Shown piece by piece: positions 8,331-18,107 of a stretch of 64,000 bases of DNA. The notes under the pieces were generated by a model that worked only from the letters and a program-made list of their open reading frames with translations, did not search any database and was not told the DNA's origin. Position 1 is the first letter of the stretch; every line of letters begins with the position of its first letter. The position numbers were made by a program, and so were the translations under genes. This stretch comes from Halopseudomonas sabulinigri (GTDB taxonomy: Bacteria; Pseudomonadota; Gammaproteobacteria; Pseudomonadales; Pseudomonadaceae): contig NZ_LT629763.1 in NCBI RefSeq assembly GCF_900105255.1, forward strand, positions 1,612,001 through 1,676,000. The letters are read 5' to 3'.

Positions 8331-11078
8331 GTGAAGCACTTTAGCTCGCTGATGCTCGCCCTTTTGACGGGCCTGGCCTTCACTCTCACGAGCTGGGTAA
8401 CCTTGGCCGACAGCGTCCGCCCTGACTACAAAACCTTCGTCGATCCTGGTGGCCAGCTTGAACTTGCTGACATCCTCTCCAACCGCTACGCCAACCGCTT
8501 CATTCCCGCTCCCGACACCCCACTGACCGTTCCCGGCGAAAGCGCCGTGCTCTGGATTGAGCTTTCCATCGATAACGTACAGGACAAACTCCTTACGCTG
8601 AGCAATCCCGCGATCGCGCAGATTACGGTGTATCATCTGACACAGAAAGCCGCGAGACCGCTCTATCAAACAGGCGCCAGCACACCAGTCGCAGAACGCC
8701 CGCTGCCCTACCGCGGCTTTGCGCTGCCGCTGGCCGAACTACCCGCCACCAGCGCAACACTGCTGGTGCGCTTGCAAAACGACTACCCGCTAAGCACGCG
8801 CCTCAACGTAGTGGAAGAACGTAGCGCTGCAATGCAGCACGACTTGCAACAGAGCGTGCAAGGCATTCTCATCGGCCTGCTGCTGGCACTGTGGCTCCAT
8901 TGTCTGCTGCAAGGCACGCTCGGGCGCGATCCCTATCATTTATTACTGGGCGCGATCAGTCTGCTGCTGGCGGTTAGCAACCTCGACAACCTCAGCTGGG
9001 CTGGCAACAGTCCGTTAAGCCTGCATGGGCACCTGGCCCAGTTGATGTTCCTCGCCGCCTATCCACTATTAACCCTGTTGCTGCTCAGCCGTCTACCGGC
9101 CCAATCACTCAACAGCCAGCGTCGAACAATCATTGGGGTCAGCCTTGCCAGCGCTGCAATCCTGGCTATCGCCGGCTTATTTCCGGCCCAGTTCAACCTG
9201 GTTTCAGACGTTCTGCGCATCGGCATTCCGCTGTTCGGACTGGGGCTGGCGCTGTATTTTCGTCTCAACGGCACCGCATTGAACCGGCCCTTTTGCGTAG
9301 GCCACCTGTTGTTACTGTGTAACGCAGCAGCAGAGCGCTACTTCAGCGGCTTGCCCAGCGGCAGCTATCTGGCCGATGTTCTGCTCTGGACCGCACTGGT
9401 CGCTTACAGCTGGAGCCTGTACCGACGCTTGCAGGGCAAGCTGAGCATGCGCATCCGCCAACGCCAGAACATTGCCACCGCGCATGCAGAGCAACGCGCG
9501 AAAGCAGAATTCCTCGCCCGTATCAGCCATGAGATTCGCACACCAATGAACGGTGTATTGGGGATGAGCGAGCTGCTGCTCGATACCGCCTTGTCCGCCA
9601 AGCAGCGTGACTACGTGCAGACCATCCACGGCTCAGGCAATGATCTACTCAACCTGATCAACGAGATTCTCGACGTATCACGGCTGGAGTCCGGTCAATT
9701 GGTGCTGGAGAAGGTGCAGTTCGACCTGCACGCACTGATCAACGATTGCATGGATATTTACCGTGCACGCGCCGAAAGTCAGAGCGTTGAGTTGATCGGT
9801 TTCGTACATCCGGACGTGGCGCGCACCATGCAGGGCGACCCCACACGGCTGCGGCAGATTCTGATGAACCTGCTGGCCAATGCCTTGCAGTACACCGACG
9901 AAGGCGAGGTAGTGGTGGTGGTTGGCCTTGACCGCAAGAGCGGTAGTCAGCAGCTGCGCTTCGCCATACAGGATACCGGTGGCGGGATGCCACAGGAAGC
10001 ACGCGACAGCCTGCTCAGCAGCAACCTGAGCACCACTCGCCTGCTGGAACACACGGACAGCGATGGCTATCTGCCGCTAGTAATCGCGCGCCAACTGGTC
10101 GTCATGATGAAAGGTCAGCTGGGCGTCAAGTACGGCAGCGACCAGGGCACGACCATCTGGTTCACCTTGCCCGCGAGCAATCTGGATAACAGCATGGTCG
10201 CCGACCCCAGCGGGCGCTGCCTGCAGGACCGCAACGTGTTGATAGTCGACGACAACGCCACCTGCCGCAAGGTACTGCAACAGCAGACCGCCGCCTGGGG
10301 CATGCGCACCCAGTGCGCCGCCAGCGGCCGCGAGGCGCTCGCGATGCTGCGCACCCAGGCAAACCTTGGCAGCCCCTTCGATATCCTGCTGCTGGATCAG
10401 TCAATGCCCGGCATGAGTGGCGTCGAATTGGCCAGCCGTATCAAGGACGATCCGGTGCTGTCGAGCGACCTCCTGATCATCATGCTGACCGGGATCAATC
10501 AGGTGCCCAGCCGCGTCATTGCTCGCAACGCCGGCATACGTCGTATCCTCAGTAAGCCCGTGGCGGGCTACACCCTGCGCACCACGTTGATTGATGAGTG
10601 GAACCAAGTACGCAACGAAACCCCGGAAGCCACAATAGAGGCGGAAGCGCCGGTATCCCCTACCACCGATACACTGGATTTTCGCGTGTTGGTGGCCGAA
10701 GACAACGCTATCTCAACCAAGGTGATCCGCGGCATGCTGGCCAAACTGAAAGTCGCGGTCAGCAGTGTTGACAACGGCAAGCGTGCTCTGGAAGCGGTGC
10801 AGCAGGAGCAGTTTGATCTAGTACTGATGGACTGCGAAATGCCGGAAATGGATGGTTTCACCGCAGCAGAACAGATACGGGCGTGGGAAGCGCACAGCGG
10901 CAGCCATGCCGTGCCTATCATCGCGCTGACCGCACACATCCTGCCTGAGCACCGTGAGCGGGCACGCAAGGTGGGCATGAATGGTCATATGGCTAAACCC
11001 GTAGAACTGAACCAGCTACGCGAGCAGGTGCAGCACTGGCGCGATCAGAAAGCCGGCGACCGCATCAGCCAGCCCTGA
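8331..11078 (+). CDS. retS: Hybrid sensor histidine kinase RetS
   Basis: 915 residues, GTG start, followed by a signal sequence to about residue 27. Domains in order: periplasmic 7TMR-DISMED2 sensor (~35-165), seven-helix 7TMR-DISM membrane domain (~180-375), HisKA with the H-box [15 protein letters not shown] (His400), HATPase with DTGGGMP, then two receiver domains with phospho-Asp at 689 ([12 protein letters not shown]) and 834 ([11 protein letters not shown]). All three residues sit exactly 24 below the P. aeruginosa positions as I recall them (H424, D713, D858), and purD is the same neighbour. RetS restrains the GacS/GacA-Rsm cascade and so favours acute, motile life over biofilm. GacS is not in the window. 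Confidence 0.93.
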   Translation: MKHFSSLMLALLTGLAFTLTSWVTLADSVRPDYKTFVDPGGQLELADILSNRYANRFIPAPDTPLTVPGESAVLWIELSIDNVQDKLLTLSNPAIAQITVYHLTQKAARPLYQTGASTPVAERPLPYRGFALPLAELPATSATLLVRLQNDYPLSTRLNVVEERSAAMQHDLQQSVQGILIGLLLALWLHCLLQGTLGRDPYHLLLGAISLLLAVSNLDNLSWAGNSPLSLHGHLAQLMFLAAYPLLTLLLLSRLPAQSLNSQRRTIIGVSLASAAILAIAGLFPAQFNLVSDVLRIGIPLFGLGLALYFRLNGTALNRPFCVGHLLLLCNAAAERYFSGLPSGSYLADVLLWTALVAYSWSLYRRLQGKLSMRIRQRQNIATAHAEQRAKAEFLARISHEIRTPMNGVLGMSELLLDTALSAKQRDYVQTIHGSGNDLLNLINEILDVSRLESGQLVLEKVQFDLHALINDCMDIYRARAESQSVELIGFVHPDVARTMQGDPTRLRQILMNLLANALQYTDEGEVVVVVGLDRKSGSQQLRFAIQDTGGGMPQEARDSLLSSNLSTTRLLEHTDSDGYLPLVIARQLVVMMKGQLGVKYGSDQGTTIWFTLPASNLDNSMVADPSGRCLQDRNVLIVDDNATCRKVLQQQTAAWGMRTQCAASGREALAMLRTQANLGSPFDILLLDQSMPGMSGVELASRIKDDPVLSSDLLIIMLTGINQVPSRVIARNAGIRRILSKPVAGYTLRTTLIDEWNQVRNETPEATIEAEAPVSPTTDTLDFRVLVAEDNAISTKVIRGMLAKLKVAVSSVDNGKRALEAVQQEQFDLVLMDCEMPEMDGFTAAEQIRAWEAHSGSHAVPIIALTAHILPEHRERARKVGMNGHMAKPVELNQLREQVQHWRDQKAGDRISQP

Positions 11079-11166
11079 CCAGCACCGGTGAGGGCGCAGC
11101 AACACCGCCAGCCGCTGCAGCGTACTGACTGAGCAGCAGGGAGAGGACCGATAAATAGACGCGCAT
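11065..11166 (-). CDS. Candidate 33-residue secreted or membrane peptide
   Basis: ATG at 11166 on the minus strand, preceded by a near-ideal ribosome site GGAGG with six bases before the start codon. The peptide begins [20 protein letters not shown], a basic start, hydrophobic core and Ala-rich end that look like a signal peptide or a short membrane segment, then 13 residues and TGA. Its 3' end overlaps the last 14 bases of retS on the opposite strand. It lies at the join between two blocks that are apart in P. aeruginosa, so it could be a true small gene or the remnant of a longer one. No homologue recognised. Confidence 0.4.
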   Translation of the reverse strand: MRVYLSVLSLLLSQYAAAAGGVAAPSPVLVRAG

Positions 11167-11311
11167 GGTATACCTCCAGTCGGAGCATCCAGTCCAAGCG
11201 CCGACGGCGTTTGCTGTCGACTACAACCTCAGACTAGTACAACTGACCAGGGCCGGCCATTAGCTATTTCCAATCACCTCGATAGCCCCGCCCCGCAGGA
11301 CAGCTGAACGG

Positions 11312-13528
11312 TCAGCGCGACGGGCGGTTGCCCTTGCGGCCAGGCTTGCGAGCGGCACCGGTTTCCCGTGGCGGCAGGCCGGTATGCTGAGTTAGCACCC
11401 TTCCCGCCTTCTTGCTGCCCGCTGGCGTAGAGTTTTTGCGCCGCGCACTCTGATAACCCTCTACCGCCGGCTGGAACGTCGGGATCAGTTGCTGCTTGCC
11501 GTTGCCGATCAAGTCGCTGCGCCCCATTTCCTTCAGTGCGTCACGCAGCAGCGGCCAGTTCTTCGGATCGTGATACCGCAGGAAAGCCTTGTGCAGGCGG
11601 CGTTGGCGCTCACCCTTGACGATGTTCACGCCGTCACTCTTGTAGGTCACCTTGCGCAGCGGGTTCTTGCCCGAGTGGTACATTGCCGTCGCCGTCGCCA
11701 TCGGCGAGGGGTAAAACGCCTGCACCTGATCGGCGCGGAAACCGTTGCGTTTAAGCCAGAGCGCCAGATTCATCATGTCCTCATCGGTGGTACCCGGATG
11801 AGCCGCGATGAAATAAGGGATCAGATACTGTTCCTTGCCCGCTTCCTTCGAGAACTTCTCGAACATTTGCTTGAAACGGTCATAGGAACCTATGCCGGGC
11901 TTCATCATCTTGGTCAGCGGACCGTCTTCGGTGTGTTCCGGCGCGATTTTCAGGTAGCCGCCCACATGGTGGGTTACTAGTTCCTTCACATATTCCGGAG
12001 ATTCCACAGCCAGGTCATAGCGCAAGCCAGAGGCAATCAGGATCTTCTTCACACCCGGCAATTCACGCGCCTTGCGGTATAGACCGATCAGCGACGAGTG
12101 ATCGGTATTCAGGTTCTCGCAGATTCCTGGAAACACACAGGAGGGTTTGCGGCAAGCGGCCTCAATCTCCGGGCTCTTGCAGGCGATCCGGTACATGTTG
12201 GCAGTCGGGCCGCCCAGATCGGAAATGACCCCGGTAAAACCTGGCACCTTGTCACGAATCTCCTCAATTTCGCGGATGATGGAGTCGTGCGAACGGTTCT
12301 GGATAATGCGGCCTTCATGCTCGGTAATCGAGCAGAAGGTACATCCACCGAAACAACCGCGCATGATATTCACCGAAAAGCGAATCATGTCGTAGGCCGG
12401 AATCTTGGCATCACCGTACGCCGGATGCGGAATACGCGCGTACGGCAGACCAAAAATGTAGTCCATCTCTTCCGTGGACAGCGGAATGGGTGGCGGTGCA
12501 AACCACACGTCGCGGTCGCCGTGACGCTGCACCAGGGCACGCGCATTACCGGGATTGGTTTCCAGGTGCAGCACACGGTTGGCATGGGCGTACAGCACCG
12601 GATCGCTTTTCACCTTGTCGAAAGATGGCAGGCGGATAACCGTGCGATCGCGCTCCAGGCGCGGATGCGGCAGTAGCTGGACTACCTGCACACCCTCGTC
12701 GGCTGCATCCTCAGTTGGGCCCTTGGCCTGCTCTACTGCACAGGCGCTGGTGTCCTGGGTATTGACGTAGGGGTTGATGATCTTGTCGATCTTGCCGGGG
12801 CGATCAATACGGGTCGAATCCAGCTCGAACCAGCCCTCGGGCGTGTCGCGTCGCACAAACGCGGTACCACGAATATCGGTTATATCGGCAATCGCCTCGC
12901 CGCGGCTCAAACGATGCGCGACTTCAACCACTGCTCGCTCGGCGTTGCCGTACAGCAGAATATCGGCCTTGGCGTCGATCAGCAGCGAGTGACGCACCTT
13001 GTCCTGCCAGTAGTCGTAATGGGCTATGCGGCGCAGTGAGGCTTCGATGCCGCCCAGCACAATAGGCACATCCTTGTAGGCTTCGCGGCAGCGCTGACTA
13101 TAGACCAGACTGGCGCGGTCCGGCCGGCTACCGCCCTTGCCGCCAGGGGTATAGGCGTCGTCGGAGCGTACCTTACGATCAGCGGTATAGCGGTTGATCA
13201 TCGAATCCATGTTACCGGCAGCCACCCCGTAAAAGAGGTTCGGCTTACCGAGCTTCATGAAGTCGTCTTTGCTCTGCCAGTCAGGCTGGCTGATGATGCC
13301 GACGCGAAATCCTTGCGCCTCCAGCAAGCGGCCAATGATCGCCATACCGAACGATGGATGGTCTACATAAGCGTCGCCAGTGACGATAATAATGTCGCAG
13401 CTGTCCCAGCCCAACTGATCCATTTCTTCCCGACTCATCGGCAGGAAGGGCGCCGGACCAAAGCATTCGGCCCAATAACGCGGAAAATCAAACAGTTGCT
13501 GCTTGGCCACCGGAATGGTGATCGACAT
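11312..13528 (-). CDS. ygiQ: YgiQ family radical SAM protein
   Basis: 738 residues. A B12-binding-like N-terminal region is followed by a radical SAM core with the iron-sulfur motif [11 protein letters not shown] at about residues 388-396. After the SAM domain come the long DUF3362-type segment ([20 protein letters not shown]) and a basic, low-complexity tail rich in Arg, Lys and Gly (~690-738). The substrate of YgiQ proteins is not known; the family is widespread and oxygen-sensitive. Three bases separate it from dnaB upstream, so the two are probably cotranscribed. Confidence 0.92.
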   Translation of the reverse strand: MSITIPVAKQQLFDFPRYWAECFGPAPFLPMSREEMDQLGWDSCDIIIVTGDAYVDHPSFGMAIIGRLLEAQGFRVGIISQPDWQSKDDFMKLGKPNLFYGVAAGNMDSMINRYTADRKVRSDDAYTPGGKGGSRPDRASLVYSQRCREAYKDVPIVLGGIEASLRRIAHYDYWQDKVRHSLLIDAKADILLYGNAERAVVEVAHRLSRGEAIADITDIRGTAFVRRDTPEGWFELDSTRIDRPGKIDKIINPYVNTQDTSACAVEQAKGPTEDAADEGVQVVQLLPHPRLERDRTVIRLPSFDKVKSDPVLYAHANRVLHLETNPGNARALVQRHGDRDVWFAPPPIPLSTEEMDYIFGLPYARIPHPAYGDAKIPAYDMIRFSVNIMRGCFGGCTFCSITEHEGRIIQNRSHDSIIREIEEIRDKVPGFTGVISDLGGPTANMYRIACKSPEIEAACRKPSCVFPGICENLNTDHSSLIGLYRKARELPGVKKILIASGLRYDLAVESPEYVKELVTHHVGGYLKIAPEHTEDGPLTKMMKPGIGSYDRFKQMFEKFSKEAGKEQYLIPYFIAAHPGTTDEDMMNLALWLKRNGFRADQVQAFYPSPMATATAMYHSGKNPLRKVTYKSDGVNIVKGERQRRLHKAFLRYHDPKNWPLLRDALKEMGRSDLIGNGKQQLIPTFQPAVEGYQSARRKNSTPAGSKKAGRVLTQHTGLPPRETGAARKPGRKGNRPSR

Positions 13529-13531
13529 GGG

Positions 13532-14938
13532 TTACTCCAGATCCCCGTAGCCGGCATAAGAGCCAGGCGCCAGGTTTTCAAAACGGGTGTATTTGCCCAG
13601 GAACGCCATGCGCGCGGTGCCGATAGGCCCGTTACGCTGCTTGCCGATAATCAATTCGGCAATGCCCTTGTCCTGCGTATCGGGGTGATAAACCTCATCC
13701 CGATAAACGAACATGATGACGTCGGCGTCCTGCTCGATCGCGCCTGATTCACGCAAATCCGAGTTGATGGGACGCTTGTTCGGCCGTTGCTCCAGCGAGC
13801 GGTTAAGCTGCGACAGGGCGACCACGGGGACGTTGAATTCCTTGGCCAAGGCCTTGAGCGAGCGCGAGATTTCCGAAATCTCGTTAGTGCGGTTCTCTGA
13901 CGAGGCGCCACCGATGCGCATCAACTGCAGATAGTCGATCATGATCAAGCCCAGATCGCCGTGCTCACGCACCACGCGCCGCGCACGCGCACGCATTTCC
14001 ATCGGCGACAGGCCGGCCGTGTCGTCGATAAACAGCTTGCGATCGTTCAACATGTTGACTGCAGAAGTCAGCCGCGGCCAATCCTCATCGTCCAAACGAC
14101 CGGAGCGTACCTTGGTCTGGTCAATGCGGCCCAGGGACGACAACATACGCATGATCAGCGAATCACCTGGCATTTCCAGCGAGAACACCAGCACGGCCTT
14201 GTCACTGCGCATAACGGCATTTTCGACCAAGTTCATGGCGAAGGTGGTCTTACCCATGGAGGGACGGCCGGCGACGATGATCAGGTCTGCAGGCTGCAAG
14301 CCGGACGTCATGTTGTCGAGATCGGTGAACCCGGTGGAAAGACCTGTGATAGAGCCTTCGCTGTTGAACAGGGTGTCGATGCGGTCAATCGCCTTGGCCA
14401 ACAGCGCGTTGACGCCTTCCGGGCCGCCCGTCTTCGGACGACTCTCGGCAATCGAGAAAATCTTGCGTTCGGCCTCATCCAGCACTTCGCTGGATTGCAT
14501 ACCCTTGGGATTGAACGCCGTGTCGGCAATATCGGTACTCACGCTGATCAACTGGCGCAGCGTCGAGCGCTCGCGGATGATCTGTGCATAGGCACTGATA
14601 TTGGCAACCGAGGGGGTGTTTTTTGCCAGCTGCCCCAAATATGCCAAGCCACCTACCTGATCATTGAGGCCCTCCTTGTCGAGATCCTCTGCCAGGGTAA
14701 CCACGTCGAACGGCTGGTTACGTTCAGCCAGACGTTTCAACGCCTTGAAGATCAACCGATGATCGTGCCGATAGAAATCACTTTCGGTCAGCAGTTCAGC
14801 TACCCGCTCCCAGGCCGTGTTTTCCAGCATCACACCGCCCAGCACAGCCTGCTCGGCCTCGATGGAGTGCGGCGGAATCTTCAACGCTGAGGTCTGCAGA
14901 TCCAGCTCGGGACGTTCTGAGTAAAGCGATTCGGTCAT
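13532..14938 (-). CDS. dnaB: Replicative DNA helicase DnaB
   Basis: 468 residues. The N-terminal DnaG-interaction domain (PHSIEAEQAVLGGVML) is followed by a RecA-like hexameric helicase domain with Walker A GRPSMGKTTFAMN (~residue 225), Walker B LIMIDYLQLM, and the arginine-finger region near SGAIEQDADVIMFVYRDE. Unwinds DNA 5'-3' at the replication fork and recruits primase. No intein or frameshift. Lies downstream of rplI, separated from it by a strong hairpin, as in other pseudomonads. Confidence 0.98.
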   Translation of the reverse strand: MTESLYSERPELDLQTSALKIPPHSIEAEQAVLGGVMLENTAWERVAELLTESDFYRHDHRLIFKALKRLAERNQPFDVVTLAEDLDKEGLNDQVGGLAYLGQLAKNTPSVANISAYAQIIRERSTLRQLISVSTDIADTAFNPKGMQSSEVLDEAERKIFSIAESRPKTGGPEGVNALLAKAIDRIDTLFNSEGSITGLSTGFTDLDNMTSGLQPADLIIVAGRPSMGKTTFAMNLVENAVMRSDKAVLVFSLEMPGDSLIMRMLSSLGRIDQTKVRSGRLDDEDWPRLTSAVNMLNDRKLFIDDTAGLSPMEMRARARRVVREHGDLGLIMIDYLQLMRIGGASSENRTNEISEISRSLKALAKEFNVPVVALSQLNRSLEQRPNKRPINSDLRESGAIEQDADVIMFVYRDEVYHPDTQDKGIAELIIGKQRNGPIGTARMAFLGKYTRFENLAPGSYAGYGDLE

Positions 14939-14974
14939 GGGCTTGGGCTCGGAGACGGCATAGACACAAACAAC

Positions 14975-15007
14975 AACACGGCGCCTGTCTGAGACAAGCG
15001 CCGTGTT
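14975..15007 (-). terminator. Terminator hairpin between rplI and dnaB
   Basis: A 10-bp outer stem AACACGGCGC / GCGCCGTGTT with an inner TGTCT / AGACA stem. Read on the minus strand it is followed by a T-rich stretch (GTTGTTTGTG). It closes the rpsF-rpsR-DUF2232-rplI operon. Confidence 0.75.
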
Positions 15008-15079
15008 GACAAGTCTAACTGCAAAGCACTGCTAAATCACCCGAGGCATAAAAGCCCGAATGCAGCGCTGCAGCCGCTG

Positions 15080-15526
15080 TTAACCAGCGACGACGATCAG
15101 CTTGACGGTGGTTTCCACATCGCTGTGCAGTTGCACAACAATGTCGAACTCGCCGACGTTACGCAGCGGACCTTCGGGCAGGCGAACTTCGCTCTTCTCG
15201 AGTTCAACGCCAGCCGCAGTCACGGCGTCAGCGATGTCACGAGTACCGATGGAACCGAACAGCTTGCCTTCTTCGCCAGCGTTGGCGGTGATGGTAACCG
15301 ATACTTCAGCCAGCTTGGCGGCACGCGCTTCAGCTTCAGCTGTCTTCTCGGCTGCGATTTTTTCCAGTTCGGCGCGGCGCGCTTCAAAGGCTTCTACGTT
15401 GGCTGCGGTAGCCGGAGTAGCCTTGCCAAAAGGCAGCAGGAAATTGCGAGCGTAACCAGCCTTGACGGCGACCTTGTCGCCCAGGTTACCCAGATTCGCG
15501 ATCTTTTCGAGCAGGATAACTTCCAT
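15080..15526 (-). CDS. rplI: 50S ribosomal protein L9
   Basis: 148 residues with the conserved L9 N-terminal domain ([19 protein letters not shown], then the [12 protein letters not shown] signature), the long alpha-helical connector rich in Ala, Glu and Lys (~45-75), and the globular C-terminal domain. It binds 23S rRNA near the base of the L1 stalk and affects translational fidelity. Last gene of the rpsF operon. Confidence 0.98.
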   Translation of the reverse strand: MEVILLEKIANLGNLGDKVAVKAGYARNFLLPFGKATPATAANVEAFEARRAELEKIAAEKTAEAEARAAKLAEVSVTITANAGEEGKLFGSIGTRDIADAVTAAGVELEKSEVRLPEGPLRNVGEFDIVVQLHSDVETTVKLIVVAG

Positions 15527-15544
15527 TGCGATGACCTCTTAAAT

Positions 15545-16444
15545 TCAACCTTGACCGTTTGACTCGTCGTCATCACCTGCACCGGAAACCGGCGCCAGAC
15601 GGGAGCGAAAATCAAACAGACTATCAATAAACGCCAAAAGCATAATCAGGGGTACCAGCATCTGCGCGGCAATCACCAGTGCAACGTACATGACGATCAA
15701 CCAGGCTACACTCGCCTGTTTGATACCAACCACGCCGTGCACCAAGGCAATACCGGCCACCAACAGCGGCACCGTTGCAACCGGTGCCAGCATGGCCAGA
15801 GAGCCGAACTGCGGGCCTAGAATCGCCAGCAACAACAGTGCAACGGCCATCCAACCCTTGAGCCGCAACCGGTGGAACTCCTCACGAAACCCACCCGGGT
15901 TGAACAGCCTGGCTTGCCAGGCGCGCGCCATAATCAGACTGGCCAGCGCCATAACAGCATGCACTGCACCCGTCAGACCGGCCAGTATCGGCAACATCAG
16001 GCCCTGTAAACGAGCCATATCGGCCTCGCTCAGATCCTTGCCTAACTCACCCAGCACCTGCGGCATCACTTTTTGCAGCTCGGTAGCCAATGCCACCATG
16101 GGCTCGTTCAACAGCGCCAACAGTAGTAGCGCGTAAACCAACCCAAGTGGTGCGGCAGCCAGCGCCACCCATTGCCAATTGCTGCGCTCACGCAGCAAAG
16201 CGGCCAGCAGCCCTGTACCCAGTAGCAATAGCAGCGGCGTGGGATCGCCCAGCATGGCCCAGGCCAATGCGGGCAAACCACCCCAAACCGCTACGGGCAG
16301 ACCTTCGGAAAGGCCGCGGCGCAGAATAACCAGCGCCAACACTACCGCGCCGAACCAGAACAGCAGCGGAATTGCGACCGACAAACCAACCACCAGGGTT
16401 GCCTGCCGACGGCCGCGCATTATGTATTCCGCCAAGCCCTGCAT
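15545..16444 (-). CDS. DUF2232 multi-spanning membrane protein
   Basis: 299 residues, almost entirely hydrophobic, with about eight predicted membrane helices. It starts MQGLAEYIMRGRRQ and ends in a polar, acidic tail. It sits between rpsR and rplI, the place of P. aeruginosa PA4933, and belongs to the DUF2232 (YybS-like) family. Function not established; the fixed position inside a ribosomal operon suggests a growth-linked membrane role, but that is inference. Confidence 0.85.
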   Translation of the reverse strand: MQGLAEYIMRGRRQATLVVGLSVAIPLLFWFGAVVLALVILRRGLSEGLPVAVWGGLPALAWAMLGDPTPLLLLLGTGLLAALLRERSNWQWVALAAAPLGLVYALLLLALLNEPMVALATELQKVMPQVLGELGKDLSEADMARLQGLMLPILAGLTGAVHAVMALASLIMARAWQARLFNPGGFREEFHRLRLKGWMAVALLLLAILGPQFGSLAMLAPVATVPLLVAGIALVHGVVGIKQASVAWLIVMYVALVIAAQMLVPLIMLLAFIDSLFDFRSRLAPVSGAGDDDESNGQG

Positions 16445-16483
16445 CTGAATCCGACTTCCTGATTACTTACTTTTGGCTACCAA

Positions 16484-16714
16484 TCAACGACCGTGGCCGT
16501 CGGTGTAAGGCAGCAGAGCCAGGTAGCGGGCGCGCTTGATAGCAACAGCCAGCTGACGCTGATACTTGGCCTTGGTACCGGTAATACGGCTCGGAACGAT
16601 CTTGCCGGTCTCGGTGACATAGGCTTTCAGAGTGTTGAGATCTTTGTAATCGATCTCTTTAACGCCTTCAGCGGTGAAACGGCAGAACTTTCTGCGACGG
16701 AAAAAACGTGCCAT
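16484..16714 (-). CDS. rpsR: 30S ribosomal protein S18
   Basis: 76 residues: [17 protein letters not shown], then [22 protein letters not shown] and the basic [23 protein letters not shown] helix. S18 binds S6 on the platform of the 30S subunit. It lies 40 bases after rpsF without an intervening priB, as in other pseudomonads. Contains a single Cys near residue 11, so it is a zinc-free type. Confidence 0.98.
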   Translation of the reverse strand: MARFFRRRKFCRFTAEGVKEIDYKDLNTLKAYVTETGKIVPSRITGTKAKYQRQLAVAIKRARYLALLPYTDGHGR

Positions 16715-16754
16715 GGCAGCGTCTCCTTAATTCTGGAATGTGAACTGGGAAAAC

Positions 16755-17189
16755 TTACTCGTCGTCACCGTCATCGGTGTCGTCGCTGTTGTCAGCGTCA
16801 TCGTTGGAGCTGTTGTCGTCGTTGTCATCGCTGCGCTCACGACGCTCACGACGCTCACCACGACCGCTCTCTTCAGACTTGAGCATGTCGGACTGTTCAG
16901 TCACCGCTTCATCGCGACGCATTACCATGTTGCGGATAACAGCATCGTTGTAACGGAAGTTTTCAGTCAGTTCTTCCAACGCTTTGGCGCTGCACTCTAC
17001 GTTCATCAGGATGTAGTGTGCCTTGTGGATCTTGTCGATCGGGTAAGCCAGTTGACGGCGACCCCAATCTTCCAGACGGTGAATCTTGCCGCCGTCTTCT
17101 TCGATCAGCTTGGTGTAACGCTCAACCATCGCGCTAACCTGCTCGCTCTGGTCTGGATGAACCAGAAAAACGATTTCGTAATGACGCAT
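16755..17189 (-). CDS. rpsF: 30S ribosomal protein S6
   Basis: 144 residues. The first ~100 are the S6 ferredoxin-like fold ([43 protein letters not shown]). The rest is an unusual tail: a short basic stretch rich in Arg-Glu, then ~30 residues of almost only Asp, Asn and Ser, ending DDE. Acidic S6 tails are substrates for RimK-type glutamylation in related bacteria. First gene of the rpsF-rpsR-DUF2232-rplI operon, with an autoregulatory leader. Confidence 0.97.
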   Translation of the reverse strand: MRHYEIVFLVHPDQSEQVSAMVERYTKLIEEDGGKIHRLEDWGRRQLAYPIDKIHKAHYILMNVECSAKALEELTENFRYNDAVIRNMVMRRDEAVTEQSDMLKSEESGRGERRERRERSDDNDDNSSNDDADNSDDTDDGDDE

Positions 17190-17194
17190 AAAAG

Positions 17195-17241
17195 CTCCTT
17201 ACGGGTTATAGCCAGCCACCCAAATATGGTCTGGCAAGGAG
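17195..17241 (-). promoter_or_regulatory. S6:S18-type autoregulatory leader of rpsF
   Basis: Read on the minus strand the leader has CTCCTT pairing with AAGGAG (the rpsF ribosome site), an inner CCAG/CTGG stem, and between them on the 3' side an unpaired stretch ending ACCCG. This matches the S6:S18 RNA motif, in which the ribosomal protein pair binds a bulged CCG next to the ribosome site and shuts off translation of its own operon. The fold is drawn by hand from pairing. Confidence 0.65.
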
Positions 17242-17265
17242 TGGAACATAGGGTTTGGGGCGGCC

Positions 17266-17294
17266 ATTCTAGTGAAGGCGCCCTATGGAGGCAA
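17266..17294 (-). promoter_or_regulatory. Promoter of the rpsF operon
   Basis: On the minus strand TTGCCT, 17 bases, TAGAAT (four and five matches to consensus). It would start transcription about 70 bases before the rpsF ATG, just upstream of the S6:S18 leader. Confidence 0.6.
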
Positions 17295-17351
17295 GTTAAA
17301 TGGCGATTATTTGCACAGCACGTATCTTGCGGCCAAACGCGGAAGCAGAAA

Positions 17352-18095
17352 TCAGGCAGGCAGGCGCTGACGCACCGCCTCGAACAGGCAGACACCCGCT
17401 GCCACAGAGACATTCAGGCTACTGACCGCACCGGCCATCGGCAAGCGCGCGAGGTAATCGCAGTTCTCCCGGGTCAGCCGGCGCATACCGGCGCCTTCAG
17501 CCCCCATGACAATCACTGTCGGAATCTTTAGGTCCAGCTCGTAGATGTACTGCTGAGCTTCACCGGCGGTACCCACCACCCAAAGGCCGCGCTGCTGCAA
17601 TTGCTTCAGCGTGCGAGCCAGATTGGTGACCGCTACCAGCGGCACGGTTTCAGCCGCACCACAGGCGACCTTACGCACCACCGGGGTAAGGCTGGCGGAG
17701 CGATCCTTGGGCACAATAACTGCCTGCACACCGGCAGCATCTGCACTACGCAGACAGGCCCCGAGATTGTGCGGATCAGTCACGCCATCGAGCACCAGCA
17801 ACAACGGCACTGAATCCAGGCGATCAAGCATATGCGTGAGCATCTCTTCCGACCACACCTGGCTGGCCGTCACCTCAGCCAAAACACCCTGATGCACGCC
17901 CTCGCACAACTTGTCGAGCTCATCGCCCGCCACCCGCTGCACCGCAGCACCGGCCGCGCTGGCCTGCTCGAGCAACTGCTGCTGACGGTCATTCAAGCGT
18001 CCAGCCTGCAGCAGCACGCGTTTTACCCGCTTGGGATTGCGCTCCAGCAGTGCCTGCACGGCATGCACACCAAAAACCTGCTCGAGATCACTCAT
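17352..18095 (-). CDS. rlmB: 23S rRNA (guanosine-2'-O-)-methyltransferase RlmB
   Basis: 247 residues. The N-terminal substrate-binding domain (EQVFGVHAVQALLERNPKRV) is followed by the SpoU fold with its deep-knot motifs: LLVLDGVTDPHNLGACLRSA, IVMGAEGAGMRRLTRE and SLNVSVAAGVCLFEA. It methylates G2251 of 23S rRNA in the peptidyl-transferase P loop. It starts 12 bases after the rnr stop, the common rnr-rlmB pair. Confidence 0.97.
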   Translation of the reverse strand: MSDLEQVFGVHAVQALLERNPKRVKRVLLQAGRLNDRQQQLLEQASAAGAAVQRVAGDELDKLCEGVHQGVLAEVTASQVWSEEMLTHMLDRLDSVPLLLVLDGVTDPHNLGACLRSADAAGVQAVIVPKDRSASLTPVVRKVACGAAETVPLVAVTNLARTLKQLQQRGLWVVGTAGEAQQYIYELDLKIPTVIVMGAEGAGMRRLTRENCDYLARLPMAGAVSSLNVSVAAGVCLFEAVRQRLPA

Positions 18096-18107
18096 GCCGT
18101 ACTCTCA

